Shown piece by piece: positions 11,284 through 21,595 of a stretch of DNA of 64,000 bases. The stretch is from Lithodes maja. Taxonomy: Eukaryota; Arthropoda; Malacostraca; Decapoda; Lithodidae. The first letter of the stretch is position 1. Each line of letters begins with the position of its first letter. The translations under genes and the position numbers were made by a program. The stretch covers positions 62,001 through 126,000 of the forward strand of contig JBAKBP010003140.1 in assembly GCA_037953745.1 (NCBI GenBank). The letters are read 5' to 3'. Under the pieces are notes generated by a model. It made no database searches. It had not been told where the DNA came from and saw nothing but the letters and a program-made list of their open reading frames with translations.

Positions 11284-14209
11284 ATGGAGCCCACACGTCC
11301 CTCACGCTCGCTCCCTGATGACACAACCAGCCCTCCTTCTGGTGGTGTTAGCCGCCGTGGAAGGCAGAGGGTGGCTGCTAAAGACCCTAGCTACCAGTAC
11401 GACACGCCCTACAGCTCGGAGGACGAAACACCTGCACCCAAAGCACGAAAAACACGTGCAAGCACGAGAAAGGTACAGAGGTCATTGGTGTTTCGGGACA
11501 CTGCCACCACGACCCAGGCCACTGCAACAACCACTACCACCACCACTGCCACCACTGCCACCCCTGCCACCGGTACCAGCGATGCAGGAGGCCGCCCTAG
11601 GGCTGCAGAACCTGTGGGGGCAGGAAAAATTAAAGGCACGGGCGTAGGGAAGAGAACCTGTACCCCAGCCACAGTGCCCCTACCACCACCACCACCACCA
11701 GCCGCCCCTGGCCCGGCTGGCCCTGCCGCCCCTGCTGCCCCTGCCGCCCCTGCTGCCCCTGCCGCCCCTGCTGCCCCTGCCACCCCTGCCACCGGTACCA
11801 GCGATGCAGGAGGCCGCCCTAGGGCTGCAGAACCTGCGGGGGCAGGAAAAATTAAAGGCACGGGCGTAGGGAAGAGAACCCGTACGCCAGCCACAGTGCC
11901 CCTACCACCACCACCACCACCACCACCAGCCGCCCCTGGCCTGGCTGCCCCTCCACCCCTGCTGCCCCTGCCGCCCCTGCCGCCCCTGCCCAAGGAACAG
12001 GGAAGGGGAAGGGGAAGGGGAAAGGGAGAGGGAAAGCGACTGCTGGCCCTGCTGGCCCTGGTGTCCCTGCCGGCCCTGCTGCCCCTGTTGCCCCTGCTGC
12101 CCCTGCCGCCCATGCCGCCCATGCCGCCCCTGCCCAAGGAACAGAGAGAAGGGCGACAGGCACCACCATCATCTTGCCATCAAGGCCACGCACCACTGCT
12201 GCCCCTGCCGCCGCCCCTGCCACCGCCTCTGCTGTCCCTGTCCCTAAGACTCCCGCACGTGCAAAAGTGACCCGGAAAACTCTGACACCATCAAAGTATG
12301 CCGCCCTGCTGTTTGATGGTGATTCGCAGGACATTGGCAGCCCAGGTTTCGACGACGAAGCCCTAGCACGGGACCAAGGGTGGGGGGATTTGGGAGTGGA
12401 CAGTGGGAGTGAGTTCGACGTCGGTGACGAGAATGAGGAAGGGCATCGTCTGTCAAGTGAAGAGGAGGGTGATGATGATGATGCAGTGCTGTATCGCGAC
12501 CATGGAAGCGATATTTCAGACGATGAAGCAGACGCAGACGACATTCCGATCCCTGAGCCGCCTTCGTTCGATTGGTCTGACGGGGTCAATTTTGTACCTG
12601 ACGTGCCCCAGTTCAATCCTGGGACGTCAGGAACAACTGACGACTGGCCCTGTGACGATCAAGCGAACGAAAGCGACTTCTTCCTCGCTTTTTTCGACAT
12701 GGAGGTAATGACGTACATCGTTGCCCAAACAAACGCCTACAACAGGTGGGTGTTTGGCAGATTGGACGTCCTTTCTCCAAAAGCGAGAATACGAGGCTGG
12801 GTGGATACGACTGTGGAAGAATTTATGACGTTCTTTGCCTTGTTGTTCCTCATGCCTCTGATCAAGAAGCATGTGTTGCAACACTATTGGAAGCACGACC
12901 CTCTCATCGCCACCCCAACTTTCAATAAGTTCATGACTCGTGACAGATTTTTGTTGCTGCTAAGATTTATGCACTTTGCAGACAACGAAAATCCTAACAG
13001 GATTGACAGGATATGGAAAGTTCGGGATGTGTTCACCATGTTGTTGGAGAGGTATAGGAAATACTTTTACCCCTTCCTCAATTTGGTGATTGATGAGTTG
13101 CTCGTGCTCTTCAAAGGACGTCTTGTTTTCAAGCAGTATATCCCCTTGAAAAGGCATAGGTTCGGAATCAAGCTCTTCGTTTTGTGTGACTGCGAAACTG
13201 GAATAGTGCTTGACATGATCGTGTACACAGGCACTGACATTGACATACCGAAAGCCGCTGCCAATGACCCCATGGGCATGTCAGGTGCCATCGTCAGGAA
13301 AATGTTGGCACCTTACCTGGGCAAAGGCCACATCATCTACACTGACAACTGGTATACTTCTCCTGCTCTCTGCCAGTTTCTTCATGACAACCAAACGGGG
13401 TCATGTGGGACTGTCAGAAAGACAAGAAAGTTTATGCCAAAGTTCACAGGTGATGTCATTCCTCTCACAGATGCCTCCTCCAGTGACACACCTTCAGAAG
13501 ACGACCTGGCCCAGGAACACCGTGAGAGGCATGTGCGAAGAAGGCGACGAAAGGGGCAGAAATACAAGCAGCTCGAGAAGTGTGGGAAACTGATAGCCCT
13601 GAAGTGGAAGGATAAGCGAGACGTCCACCTGCTTTCCACCGTCCACACAGGTGCCCAGATGGATTCTGGCAAAATCCACTACCGAACCAGGAAGACAATC
13701 TACAAGCCCGACATGGTAGTGGACTACACTAAGAACATGCGCCTGGTGGACAAGTCTGACTGTCAGCTGTCAGGCGTTGAGTGTCTGAGGAAGACTGTGA
13801 AGTGGTATCACAAGCTCTTCCTCCACCTAGTTAATATCACGATGCTCAACGCCTACAACTTGTGGTTGGTGAAAAAGGATATGGCCCCAAACCAGAAGCT
13901 GAAATTCCGGGAGTTCGTCTACAACGTCTCATACCAACTCCTGGAGAAGTATGGCACCACCACTCACAGACGTACGGCATGGCGTGGGATCACGTTCCTG
14001 ACCGCATCCAGCTGGGTGTCGAAAGACACTACCCCATCAACACTGAGATGCTTGGCACTCGTCACAGGCAGGCGCAGTGCACCGTCTGCAGCTCCAGTGT
14101 CAGGAAACCCCATGTCACCAAAAGAGTCACCTCAATGTGCGCCGAGTGCAAAGTTCCACTCTGCCTGGGTGACTGCTTCAGGGACTACCACACCTTCAAG
14201 AATTATTGA
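11284..14209 (+). pseudogene. piggyBac-type (DDE) transposase, frameshifted
   Basis: A nearly complete transposase spread over three frames. The first in-frame ATG that fits is at 11284 (MEPTRPSRSLPDD); an acidic SSEDE segment follows, then an Ala/Pro low-complexity region (11.5-12.27 kb). A frameshift near 11955 moves the frame to an acidic segment and the DDE domain: LLRFMHFADNENPNRIDR (about 12957), VIDELLVLFKGR (about 13086), HRFGIKLFVLCDCETG (about 13156) and YTDNWYTSPALCQFL (about 13338), the region of the second catalytic Asp. WYHKLFLHLVNITMLNAYNL follows near 13804. A second frameshift near 13970-13995 leads into a C-terminal cysteine-rich finger (QCTVCSSSVRK...CAECKVPLCLGDC) ending at 14209. 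Either shift could be a sequencing error in repetitive DNA, but as read the gene is broken. Role when intact: cut-and-paste transposition at TTAA. Confidence 0.9.
11500..12260 (+). repeat. Ala/Pro-coding low-complexity region with an internal duplication
   Basis: GCCCCTGCT/GCCCCTGCC iterations encode AAP/PAAPA. A roughly 95-bp block starting ACCGGTACCAGCGATGCAGG (about 11569) recurs at about 11792, 223 bp later, with few changes. GGGAAG/GGGGAA iterations lie near 12000-12030. Slippage here probably caused the frameshift at about 11955. Confidence 0.85.
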
Positions 14210-14617
14210 GTGTCGCCCTGCCCTGGACTCGCCCCGTGCCCTGCCCTGGACTCGCCCCCTGCCCCGCCCTGTCCTGGACTCGCGCCCTACCTTACCTGAC
14301 CTGACCTAATTGATCACGCTACCTCATAATATAACATATATATTATATAATGTATAAGTTCCAAAGATGTCCCTGTGATATAGCTTTTACATTATATAAT
14401 TGTATGTTTCATTATTTAGTTTATAAGTTTCAAAGATTTACATGTAATATGCCTTATTTTTTTTAGTATATCAATATATATGTTTGTTATTAGCCAAAGT
14501 AATGTGTATATAATTATTTTCTTACCTCAAATGAATTGTACAAAAATAAATATGTTTCAACAAATCCTGTCAAACCTACTAAGATAATAAAATAAAACAA
14601 TAAAAAACCAAAAAAAA

Positions 14618-14698
14618 CAAGGTCATGTCATTGTATTCTTACAATATGATATATTCTATGAATATTTCATATTGTTTGAATACAATGGCATGATCTTG
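14618..14698. repeat. 81-bp near-perfect palindrome
   Basis: The left arm begins CAAGGTCATGTCATTGTATTC and the right arm ends GAATACAATGGCATGATCTTG, pairing over about 39 bp each with a loop of a few bases. This may be a fold-back element. Confidence 0.85.
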
Positions 14699-14704
14699 TA
14701 AACA

Positions 14705-14834
14705 TTTTTTTTTATCAAAAATGGTCTAGACAATATAAAACCTTCTCCATAACCCCCTCCTGGATTCGATCACACAACTCTACCACACTTTGAGTTTTCC
14801 AGTCCGCGACCTTACCAACCATGCCACAGGAGCT
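14705..14834 (-). mobile_element. tRNA-derived SINE-like relic
   Basis: Read on the minus strand, GGCATGGTTGGTAAGG (box-A-like) is followed about 45 nt later by GATCGAATCC (box-B-like), then a pyrimidine-rich body and an A-rich tail. Not a functional tRNA. Confidence 0.45.
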
Positions 14835-15304
14835 CATACCAAATATCACTCAAAACTTCGTATCTACAATCGAAATGACAATATACAAAAAAAAATGAAT
14901 TATCCCACCAATTTACGTTTGTAAATTGATGGGATTATCAATTATATCATGCCAAGGTTTATAAAAGTTTGTCTCTGTCAAGAATTAGTAATTATATAAC
15001 TTTATTCTGTCAAAAATTGCCCAAACACTCAACAAAATTGCCCCTCTCAGTGCGACTCCACTCATTTTCACACGGTCAAGCGGTGACCCTTGCCGCTCCT
15101 TTATGCCCCAGCTACACCAGCAACAGCAGCTCTGTCTGGGAACACAATTTGTATAAATACAATAATGGATAAAATACTCTTCACAAATACATTTGTATTG
15201 TATACTATTGTAAATAAAAAAGAATAATAACTGTGTGGGTGTCGAAAATTGCTCAACCAGCTTTCTTATGTCTCGCCTAAGCGCGTATATTGGATTATAC
15301 ATAG

Positions 15305-17154
15305 TGTGACGCATGTCGAGTATGAGCATGCTGTACAGAACGCCCAGTCAGGCCCCACTCTCGCTAGGATCGTCAGGGCAGGAACTTTGGCTGTAGTCTG
15401 TGTAGAGTTTCCTAACTCAGTTTATGTGAACCGTTGTACTATAAGTATTATCATTATGTATTTTGTTTCCTTCTAAGTCAACGAGTTCTATTTTATATCA
15501 TTAGATATAAGTATTGTGTGTGGGACTTGTATGTAATGATGAGAGGAGAGATATTACGTGGCGTGGGATTAGTGAGTACGCCACGCGGGCCGGTAGGCCT
15601 AATTCCCTCCTTCCTCCTCCCTTCCTCCCTTTCAGCGCGTGGGAAGTTCTTTGTCAATCCCAGATTGAGAGAGTATATGACGTCATGATTGCCAGTGGGC
15701 GGTCCTTAAGTAGTTTGAGATATGCCGCTAGAGGGCCGAGTATAAAAAGAGAGGTTTTTGCCACCATGCTTCAGAACTCATCAGGCAAAGCGACCTCTCA
15801 TATCCCTTGCAACTATCCATATTCTTCCGACTGATGTGAACTTTCTCTACTCTCTGAACAGCCTACCTTCTTCTCTTCTCGTCCCTGTTTAACACCTCCA
15901 TGACCCCTTTGGTGCAGATTTAGTCAGCCAAAGTATTATCGCTTGAGTTCTCACGAGATAAGTGCCTGTTAGATAGCCTATTTTTGGAAGGGTTAACTAG
16001 AATAGGATTGATTGATGTTTGTTGCACTCGTATATGCATTTCCCTGTGTGCGATTATTCATGTTCCTGTTTTCTGCTGGTTTAGGCAATGCTAGACTGGG
16101 ATAGGGTTCCTCGAGTTGTGATTTCCTATGAGTGCTAGGTTGGTTGAACCAGCACAATTGCAACGGAGACGTGGGAAGCCTAGGGGGTCTTTTTGATTGT
16201 GTACCGTGGGAGTTTAGCACTGTGTTGCGAGTGAGGGCTTTTGCCTGTGCCACCCAACACTGTGCTATCTCATTTGCTTGACTTTGAGAGGATCGCCAGG
16301 AGAGAACCAGATACTAGTGATCTGGATCTCTCAAGAGAGCATCCCGTCAATTACCGTAATTTGGCCGCACAGTCTTAAGGACCTCGCTAGGCTACGAGCC
16401 GCTTGCTCAGCCATTGTCTCTTAACCTTAGATATCCCAGCTAGACTTTGCTCGACCAGCAGATACAGTATAGTATTAAAGCTTCTCCTTATGTATATTAT
16501 TGTTTAAGCACTATTGATTTCATGTGTGGCACGCTTAGCTACTTCAGAGATTAGTGGCCCACGAGCACAATCTTAGTAGGCTATTGCCAGTGCATTGTCG
16601 GAGTACTTCTTCTTAATGTTTGCCATATCCTATTGCTTATTCTTATAATTCTTCTTATGTCAATTTAAAGCCTTTAATTACCAGTGAGTTATTCATTAAA
16701 TTGCTGTTCAAAATCCGATACTTACTTCTTATGAGTATTCGAGAAGCATCTAACTTATCAGAAGATTCCTTGCTTGATGCTCGAGGACTATTGTTTAACG
16801 TAACGTAATAGTGCCGATCCGAAGTAGAGGGTGGAGGACTTCTTAAGTTCTTAGTTCAAGGGTGGATTACTTCGGCTTCGGCCAACACTATTCTTTAGTG
16901 TTGTAGTACTTTCTTCTTTGTTTGATTGTTGACCAGACTAGATAACTCCCGTCTTGCTATTAGTCTGTTGTGTGAAACGCTAGTACCGAGTTCTTGTATA
17001 CCCCGTTATAGCAGATAGAACTCTGGAGGGTAGTGGCGTTTTTTGTTCGGCTGGCAGTACTCTGGGGTTGGGATCGTGTGTTTCCGTTGTGGCAGCGAGC
17101 CATACTCGAGTCCTGTGTAAGAGCCCTAGTGTACCCGAGTGCCCGGTCGTAACA
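15305..17154 (+). repeat. 5' LTR (1850 bp)
   Basis: Starts TGTGACGCATGTCGAG and ends CCCGGTCGTAACA. It contains a TATA-like box at 15741. Small ORFs within it recur in the right LTR at an offset of exactly 6291 bp and are not genes. Confidence 0.95.
15741..15749 (+). promoter_or_regulatory. Putative LTR TATA box
   Basis: TATAAAAAG followed about 30 bp downstream by TGCTTCAGAACTCATCAG, an initiator-like context. The equivalent box in the right LTR is at 22032-22040. Confidence 0.5.
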
Positions 17155-17156
17155 AA

Positions 17157-17168
17157 TGGCGACCTTGC
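17157..17168 (+). promoter_or_regulatory. Putative primer-binding site
   Basis: TGGCGACCTTGC lies two bases after the LTR end. The same 12-mer follows the LTR of the complete element at 52279-52290. The matching tRNA was not identified. Confidence 0.7.
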
Positions 17169-17370
17169 TTAGGATTTTGTGAACAGTATAAATTTTTTGC
17201 AGAGTTGTACAACATTTGTTTGTTGGTACTTTAGCGTACATATTGAAGAATATTTTTTTTTTGTAAGGCAATTAGGAGAGCATTTAAGAGACTCCAGTTA
17301 ATTTAGTAATTAGTGCTTGCATAAGGGAGTTTAACACTTTTGTCTCGAGAATTTTTTGGTGAACTTCAGT

Positions 17371-20300
17371 ATGTCGGGCCCTAGTACTGACGAGGAGCGA
17401 GAGATGCTAAGTGAGGAGGTGCCGTTAGTAACTAGTGAGGAGGATGCTAGACTTTTTGTGAGTAAGCAGTACCATGTGACGGAGGAGAGGCTGACTGGGG
17501 TGAATGTTTATGGCTTGCACCTGATAGCCAAGGTTTTGGGTCTATCCAATGTAGGAGGGATGTCCAAGGGGGAGCTGATTTCCTGGGTGTTGCGTGGGCG
17601 ACATGGGGTTTCGGAGGAGAGGGCGTTTGGGGGGGTTCCTCCCCAGATCCCCTCTCACTCGACTCCCACAGTGCCGTCCACTCAGTTGCCGGAGGTTAGC
17701 ACTCTCCCACAGAGGGATGAGCATTGGAAGATTGGAGTGCCCTCGGGCGGTGCGTATGGTGGTTCCCCAGTTCTTGCCCCCCCTCCTTCAGTAGTGGCAG
17801 CTCCCTCTTCCGGCCTGTCTCCTGAGATGATATTTAAACTCGAGCTTGCTAAAATGGAGAATGAGGCTAGGAAGCAGGAGATTGAGGCGAAGAATGAGGC
17901 TAGGAAGCAGGAGATTGAGGCTGAGTCTAGGAGGCAGGAGAATGAGACTAGGAGGCATGAGATTGAGGTCAGGAGGCATGAGGCTGAGCTTAGGTACGAC
18001 TCAGAGAAATATTGTGCTCAAATAGATTTAGATAAGACTCGTGCAGAGTCGACAGGGATTCGGATGGGCCGTGAGGGCCAAGTAAGAGAACAGTCCTTGT
18101 CCCAATTAGTCAAGTTGGTGCCGGCATTTAGCGAAACTGAAGTCACAGAATTTTTTAATCGTTTTGAGAAGAAGTGTAGGGAGCATAATTGGCCTGAAGA
18201 GAAGTGGGCAGCTCTAGTCTCCTCAAGACTTACGGGTAAGGGTCTGAAGGCTTATGATGCACTGCCTTTAGAGTCTTGCATTGACTACCCAGTATTGAAG
18301 AGAGCTGTCCTACGGGCATACGAGTTGCAACCAGAAACATATCGATTGAAGTTTCGGGGTGTTACGAAGACTAGGGAGGCGACCTTTCTTGAACATGCCC
18401 GGGACTTAAAAGATGCACTTGCTAACTGGACACGTTCTGAGAAAGCCGAGACGGCCGAACAGTTGACTGAGCTGTTTCTGCTCGAGCAGTTTTATAAGTG
18501 TACTGGTGCAGATATGACTTTAACTATTAAAGAAAAGAACCCTAAAACTCTACAGGAGGCAGCTGAGATGGCTGACCTCCGGCTATCATTAATTCGTGGG
18601 TGCGGGTCTGCCCAGCGTAGTGAGGCAGGTAACAAGGGGCGTGACACCCCACCCCCCCGAGTTAGTGATATACATTATGCAAACAAGTACAAGAGCTATG
18701 ATACCAAGACTGACCACAAGACTAGCACCGTCCCATTTAAGAAGGGGCCGGGCCCTTCCCAGTACCAAGGGAAGCCCAGAGGGGAGTTGGAGTGTTATCT
18801 TTGTCATGAAAAGGGGCACTTTGCAAGAGTCTGTCCTAGCAAACCACCTACAGCAGCTGTGTCTTTGGCCTGCAACATTGGTGTGTCTCCGAAGTCTTCT
18901 GAGTTTGCCCGGGGCAGTTCGTCAGAGGCTGAGGCACAGCCAATGCAGAAGCACCTGGGAGGCTCGAACCCTGCTCAGGATGTTTTTTGCGACCATAGAG
19001 GACGGGGTTGCGTGATGTGGGCGGGGCGCAAGCATGGAGTAGAGGTCTTGCGTGATACAGGTGCTTCCCAGACTCTGATGAACAATTTGACTGGCTACCC
19101 TATAAATGCGGCTCGGGTGGTAGTGGTGCAGGGTATTAATGCAACTCGGTCATACCCGCTGGTGCGGTTGGAGTTGGAGGTGGATGGTGTGGCACGTGAA
19201 TTGGATGTTGGGATTGTGGAGAAACTGCCAGTGGAGGGCGTCGACCTTCTTCTCGGCAACGACTTTGCAATGCCCGCTTCTGAGGTTCTACCCTTAGTCG
19301 TTGCCGAGAGGACGGCCGACGTGAGTGGGGGAGAGCAAGAGTGTGTCGAGCGGTGCCAGGCACAACCCATGGCGTGTGCTGTCACCCGGGCTCGGACAGC
19401 TAAAGTGTCACAGCCTAGTCCTCCGTCTTCCGACCAGCAGAGGAACGATCAACAGGAGGAGGCTAAAGCTGGAGTTGGTTTTAAGAGTTTTGACTCGGCG
19501 GCTCTCCTGGTTGATTCAGTATTAGCACCTATGTTAGAGTCTGGAGAGGCCCCAGGACCTGTCACAGCTAGTGAGGAGGTAGGGCCGGAAGAGACTCAGA
19601 GGCAGCAACGTTACACACAGAGAGAAAAAAGGGTTGCTCAGTTGGAGGATCCGGAAGTTCAGAAGTGTGGTAATGGTGCTGTCGAGATTAAACACGAGGA
19701 CGGGGAAGCATGTCATGTGAACCTGTTGGAGGAGTTTGTGAGGCAACCACCTGAGCAGCCTACTGTCCCTGCGTTGGTCTGCCGCGGCCAAGGTGGAGAA
19801 GGAGAGGGGGGCAGTAGGGCACAGGTGGAGGAGAGTAGGGATTGTCATGTCTCGGCGAAGCAGTGGGCGGGGGACACGAGTCTGGTGGCTGTGGAAGTGC
19901 TAGAGCACCTGCCTGAGCAGCAGTGTGCAGCACTCCAGCACCAGCTCGGTTCATACCCCACTGGTCGTGCCGAGCCCCTGAGTCTCACAACTCGGGCGGT
20001 GCGAGATGTTCCGCAGGCAGGTCATGTGACTGTTAAAAGACCGTTAGCCTCGTTGTTTCGGTGGTTTAAGGTGGGCGACGAGGCCTTGGCATGGTTGCCA
20101 GGTCAGGGTCGACCCATGGCTGCCAAGGGTGGTGGTCAAAAGGAGGACATTGAGCAGATTGGTAGGGTCGGCTGTGGTATCGCAGTGCCCGGTCGTCACA
20201 TAGCCTCCCAATGCTGCTCTAGTCTAATGCAACAGCCCTACCACAGACCGACTGTATCTGGCCATGTCGCTAAAAGCGGTGATGCTGCGCAGGCAGATGT

Positions 20301-21108
20301 CGTCACAAGGAATGTGGGGGTGCGCATGTACGGTATCGGCGGGGAAGCCTTAGCTATAATGAACTGTGGGAGTGACTGCACGGGTGGTACTGATTGTCCC
20401 TCTCATGACCTGGCTGTTCTAGGGACGAAGGTGGAGAAGGAGGGAGACTACAGGTTAGAAGCTGCGGTCTCGGCTGGGTTGTGGGAGGGCACAAGGCATG
20501 TTGTTCGTGGAGACAGTGCAAGGCAGTTATTTACTAGGCTATGGCAGTACTTTCGCATGTTTGTTGCTTCTCCAGGCCTGAGGTACGGGGTAGAATCCGA
20601 CATGCAGGCTGGAGATAGTGCAAGGCTCAGTTTAATTCCCTGCCGTATAAATCCTGCTCGACAGCCTATGGTGCAAGCAGAGCTGGATTACGTGTGGACG
20701 AAGGATCTGAGGGATAAGGAATGTCGTGAGTGGTCGTTGCCTGTAACTTTGTACGAGCGTGCTGGAGAGGTGTGTGGTTTTGTTGTGGACGGGAGTACCT
20801 ACCAGTGCAATGTTATGCCCTACGGACTTAAGAATGCACCAGCAACGTGTCAGAGCCTGATGAATGAAAGTGAAAAGGACAATGATGCGCTGGGGCATTT
20901 CGAGATCTATGTTCCAGCCTATGGTCCGGTCGGTGTAGTTTACCCAGATCATTACCCTCTCAAGATCTTGGACCCGTTTCACAATCGGAGTATGAGGCTG
21001 ACCAGGTGGTCACTAAGGTTATTGGTATATAACCTGGACATAAGCCATATTGCCGGTTGTGACAACGAGGTTGCATGTGGTCGTTCAGGGGTATATGATC
21101 CTGGGTAA
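17371..21108 (+). CDS. Gag-protease polyprotein with scrambled, truncated pol
   Basis: One uninterrupted frame of about 1245 codons; the ATG at 17371 begins MSGPSTDEE (the frame is open from a TTG at 17356). Order: Gln/Glu/Arg-rich coiled-coil stretch (about 17860-18000), a SCAN-like capsid region (18100-18600, e.g. FFNRFEKKCREHNW), one CCHC knuckle (CYLCHEKGHFARVCP, about 18793), and an aspartic protease with LRDTGASQTLM (about 19050). After that the pol is a patchwork: the linker that follows integrase in the complete element comes first, then a short piece from upstream of integrase (AGHVTVKRPLASLF), then a piece of the integrase C-terminus (FKVGDEALAWLPG). Short RT and RNase H snippets follow (VCGFVVDGSTYQCNVMPYG, FEIYVPAYGPV). 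Integrase DDE and the RT YxDD are absent. The frame survives every join. Enzymes would have to act in trans. Confidence 0.9.
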   Translation: MSGPSTDEEREMLSEEVPLVTSEEDARLFVSKQYHVTEERLTGVNVYGLHLIAKVLGLSNVGGMSKGELISWVLRGRHGVSEERAFGGVPPQIPSHSTPTVPSTQLPEVSTLPQRDEHWKIGVPSGGAYGGSPVLAPPPSVVAAPSSGLSPEMIFKLELAKMENEARKQEIEAKNEARKQEIEAESRRQENETRRHEIEVRRHEAELRYDSEKYCAQIDLDKTRAESTGIRMGREGQVREQSLSQLVKLVPAFSETEVTEFFNRFEKKCREHNWPEEKWAALVSSRLTGKGLKAYDALPLESCIDYPVLKRAVLRAYELQPETYRLKFRGVTKTREATFLEHARDLKDALANWTRSEKAETAEQLTELFLLEQFYKCTGADMTLTIKEKNPKTLQEAAEMADLRLSLIRGCGSAQRSEAGNKGRDTPPPRVSDIHYANKYKSYDTKTDHKTSTVPFKKGPGPSQYQGKPRGELECYLCHEKGHFARVCPSKPPTAAVSLACNIGVSPKSSEFARGSSSEAEAQPMQKHLGGSNPAQDVFCDHRGRGCVMWAGRKHGVEVLRDTGASQTLMNNLTGYPINAARVVVVQGINATRSYPLVRLELEVDGVARELDVGIVEKLPVEGVDLLLGNDFAMPASEVLPLVVAERTADVSGGEQECVERCQAQPMACAVTRARTAKVSQPSPPSSDQQRNDQQEEAKAGVGFKSFDSAALLVDSVLAPMLESGEAPGPVTASEEVGPEETQRQQRYTQREKRVAQLEDPEVQKCGNGAVEIKHEDGEACHVNLLEEFVRQPPEQPTVPALVCRGQGGEGEGGSRAQVEESRDCHVSAKQWAGDTSLVAVEVLEHLPEQQCAALQHQLGSYPTGRAEPLSLTTRAVRDVPQAGHVTVKRPLASLFRWFKVGDEALAWLPGQGRPMAAKGGGQKEDIEQIGRVGCGIAVPGRHIASQCCSSLMQQPYHRPTVSGHVAKSGDAAQADVVTRNVGVRMYGIGGEALAIMNCGSDCTGGTDCPSHDLAVLGTKVEKEGDYRLEAAVSAGLWEGTRHVVRGDSARQLFTRLWQYFRMFVASPGLRYGVESDMQAGDSARLSLIPCRINPARQPMVQAELDYVWTKDLRDKECREWSLPVTLYERAGEVCGFVVDGSTYQCNVMPYGLKNAPATCQSLMNESEKDNDALGHFEIYVPAYGPVGVVYPDHYPLKILDPFHNRSMRLTRWSLRLLVYNLDISHIAGCDNEVACGRSGVYDPG

Positions 21109-21580
21109 ATTGACACACGGGTAGCCTCCTGCTTTGGTTTGAGTAGTATTTTGCGCTTGGTGCTTGTTGGCTCGCGGTTGTAGCCCAGCGTATTGGGTCG
21201 TAAAGCAGGATTGTTGAGCGTTTGGTATAGAAGAAAATAGGCTGCCCTTATAGTGCAGCCGGAAAAAAAACATATTAAAATATAAAAATCATATAAAAAA
21301 CTCTTTCTTTTTGATGAAGATAATTGTATAAGTTTGTCATAGCCTATAAGGTTTGAGTAGTCCACGAACTATCAAACGGCTGAGCTGCTGTAAGCTCGCT
21401 CTGGGAGCATGATATTGTGTCTTTTACTATTGTTGGGAGGAGTTATGAAATGTGAATTTTTTTTTTATAAGATGTGTTTTAGTGATAAACTCAGCGTTGT
21501 TTTAGTGCCATGCGGTCGCTGGGTGTGAGGGGTTTGATGGGGTTCTGTATATCAGATTTTAGCTCAGGGTTGAGCAAGTA

Positions 21581-21595
21581 AAATCTTGGGGGAGG
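21581..21595 (+). promoter_or_regulatory. Putative polypurine tract
   Basis: AAATCTTGGGGGAGG lies immediately before the right LTR. The complete element has AAAATCTTGGGGGGGC in the same place. Confidence 0.7.

Larger units (their letters stand above)
14210..15304. other. AT-rich spacer with hairpins
   Basis: No gene. It holds the palindrome at 14618-14698, a SINE-like relic (minus) and a second hairpin at about 14901-14936 (ATCCCAC...GGGAT with CAATTTAC/GTAAATTG arms). The gypsy LTR begins at 15305. Confidence 0.5.

Noticed and set aside
11409..12616. Minus-strand Gly/Ala/Val-rich ORFs opposite the piggyBac N-terminus
   Set aside because: They are mirror readings of the GCC/CCT low-complexity repeat.
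15434..16808. Small ORFs in the LTRs (84, 106, 86 and 62 codons), repeated at 21.7-23.1 kb
   Set aside because: Exact repetition reflects the duplicated LTR. None resembles a protein and each is too short to weigh.
17356..21108. Scrambled pol explained purely as an assembly error
   Set aside because: The inverted relic at 45.3-47.7 kb independently shows the same order with substantial divergence.
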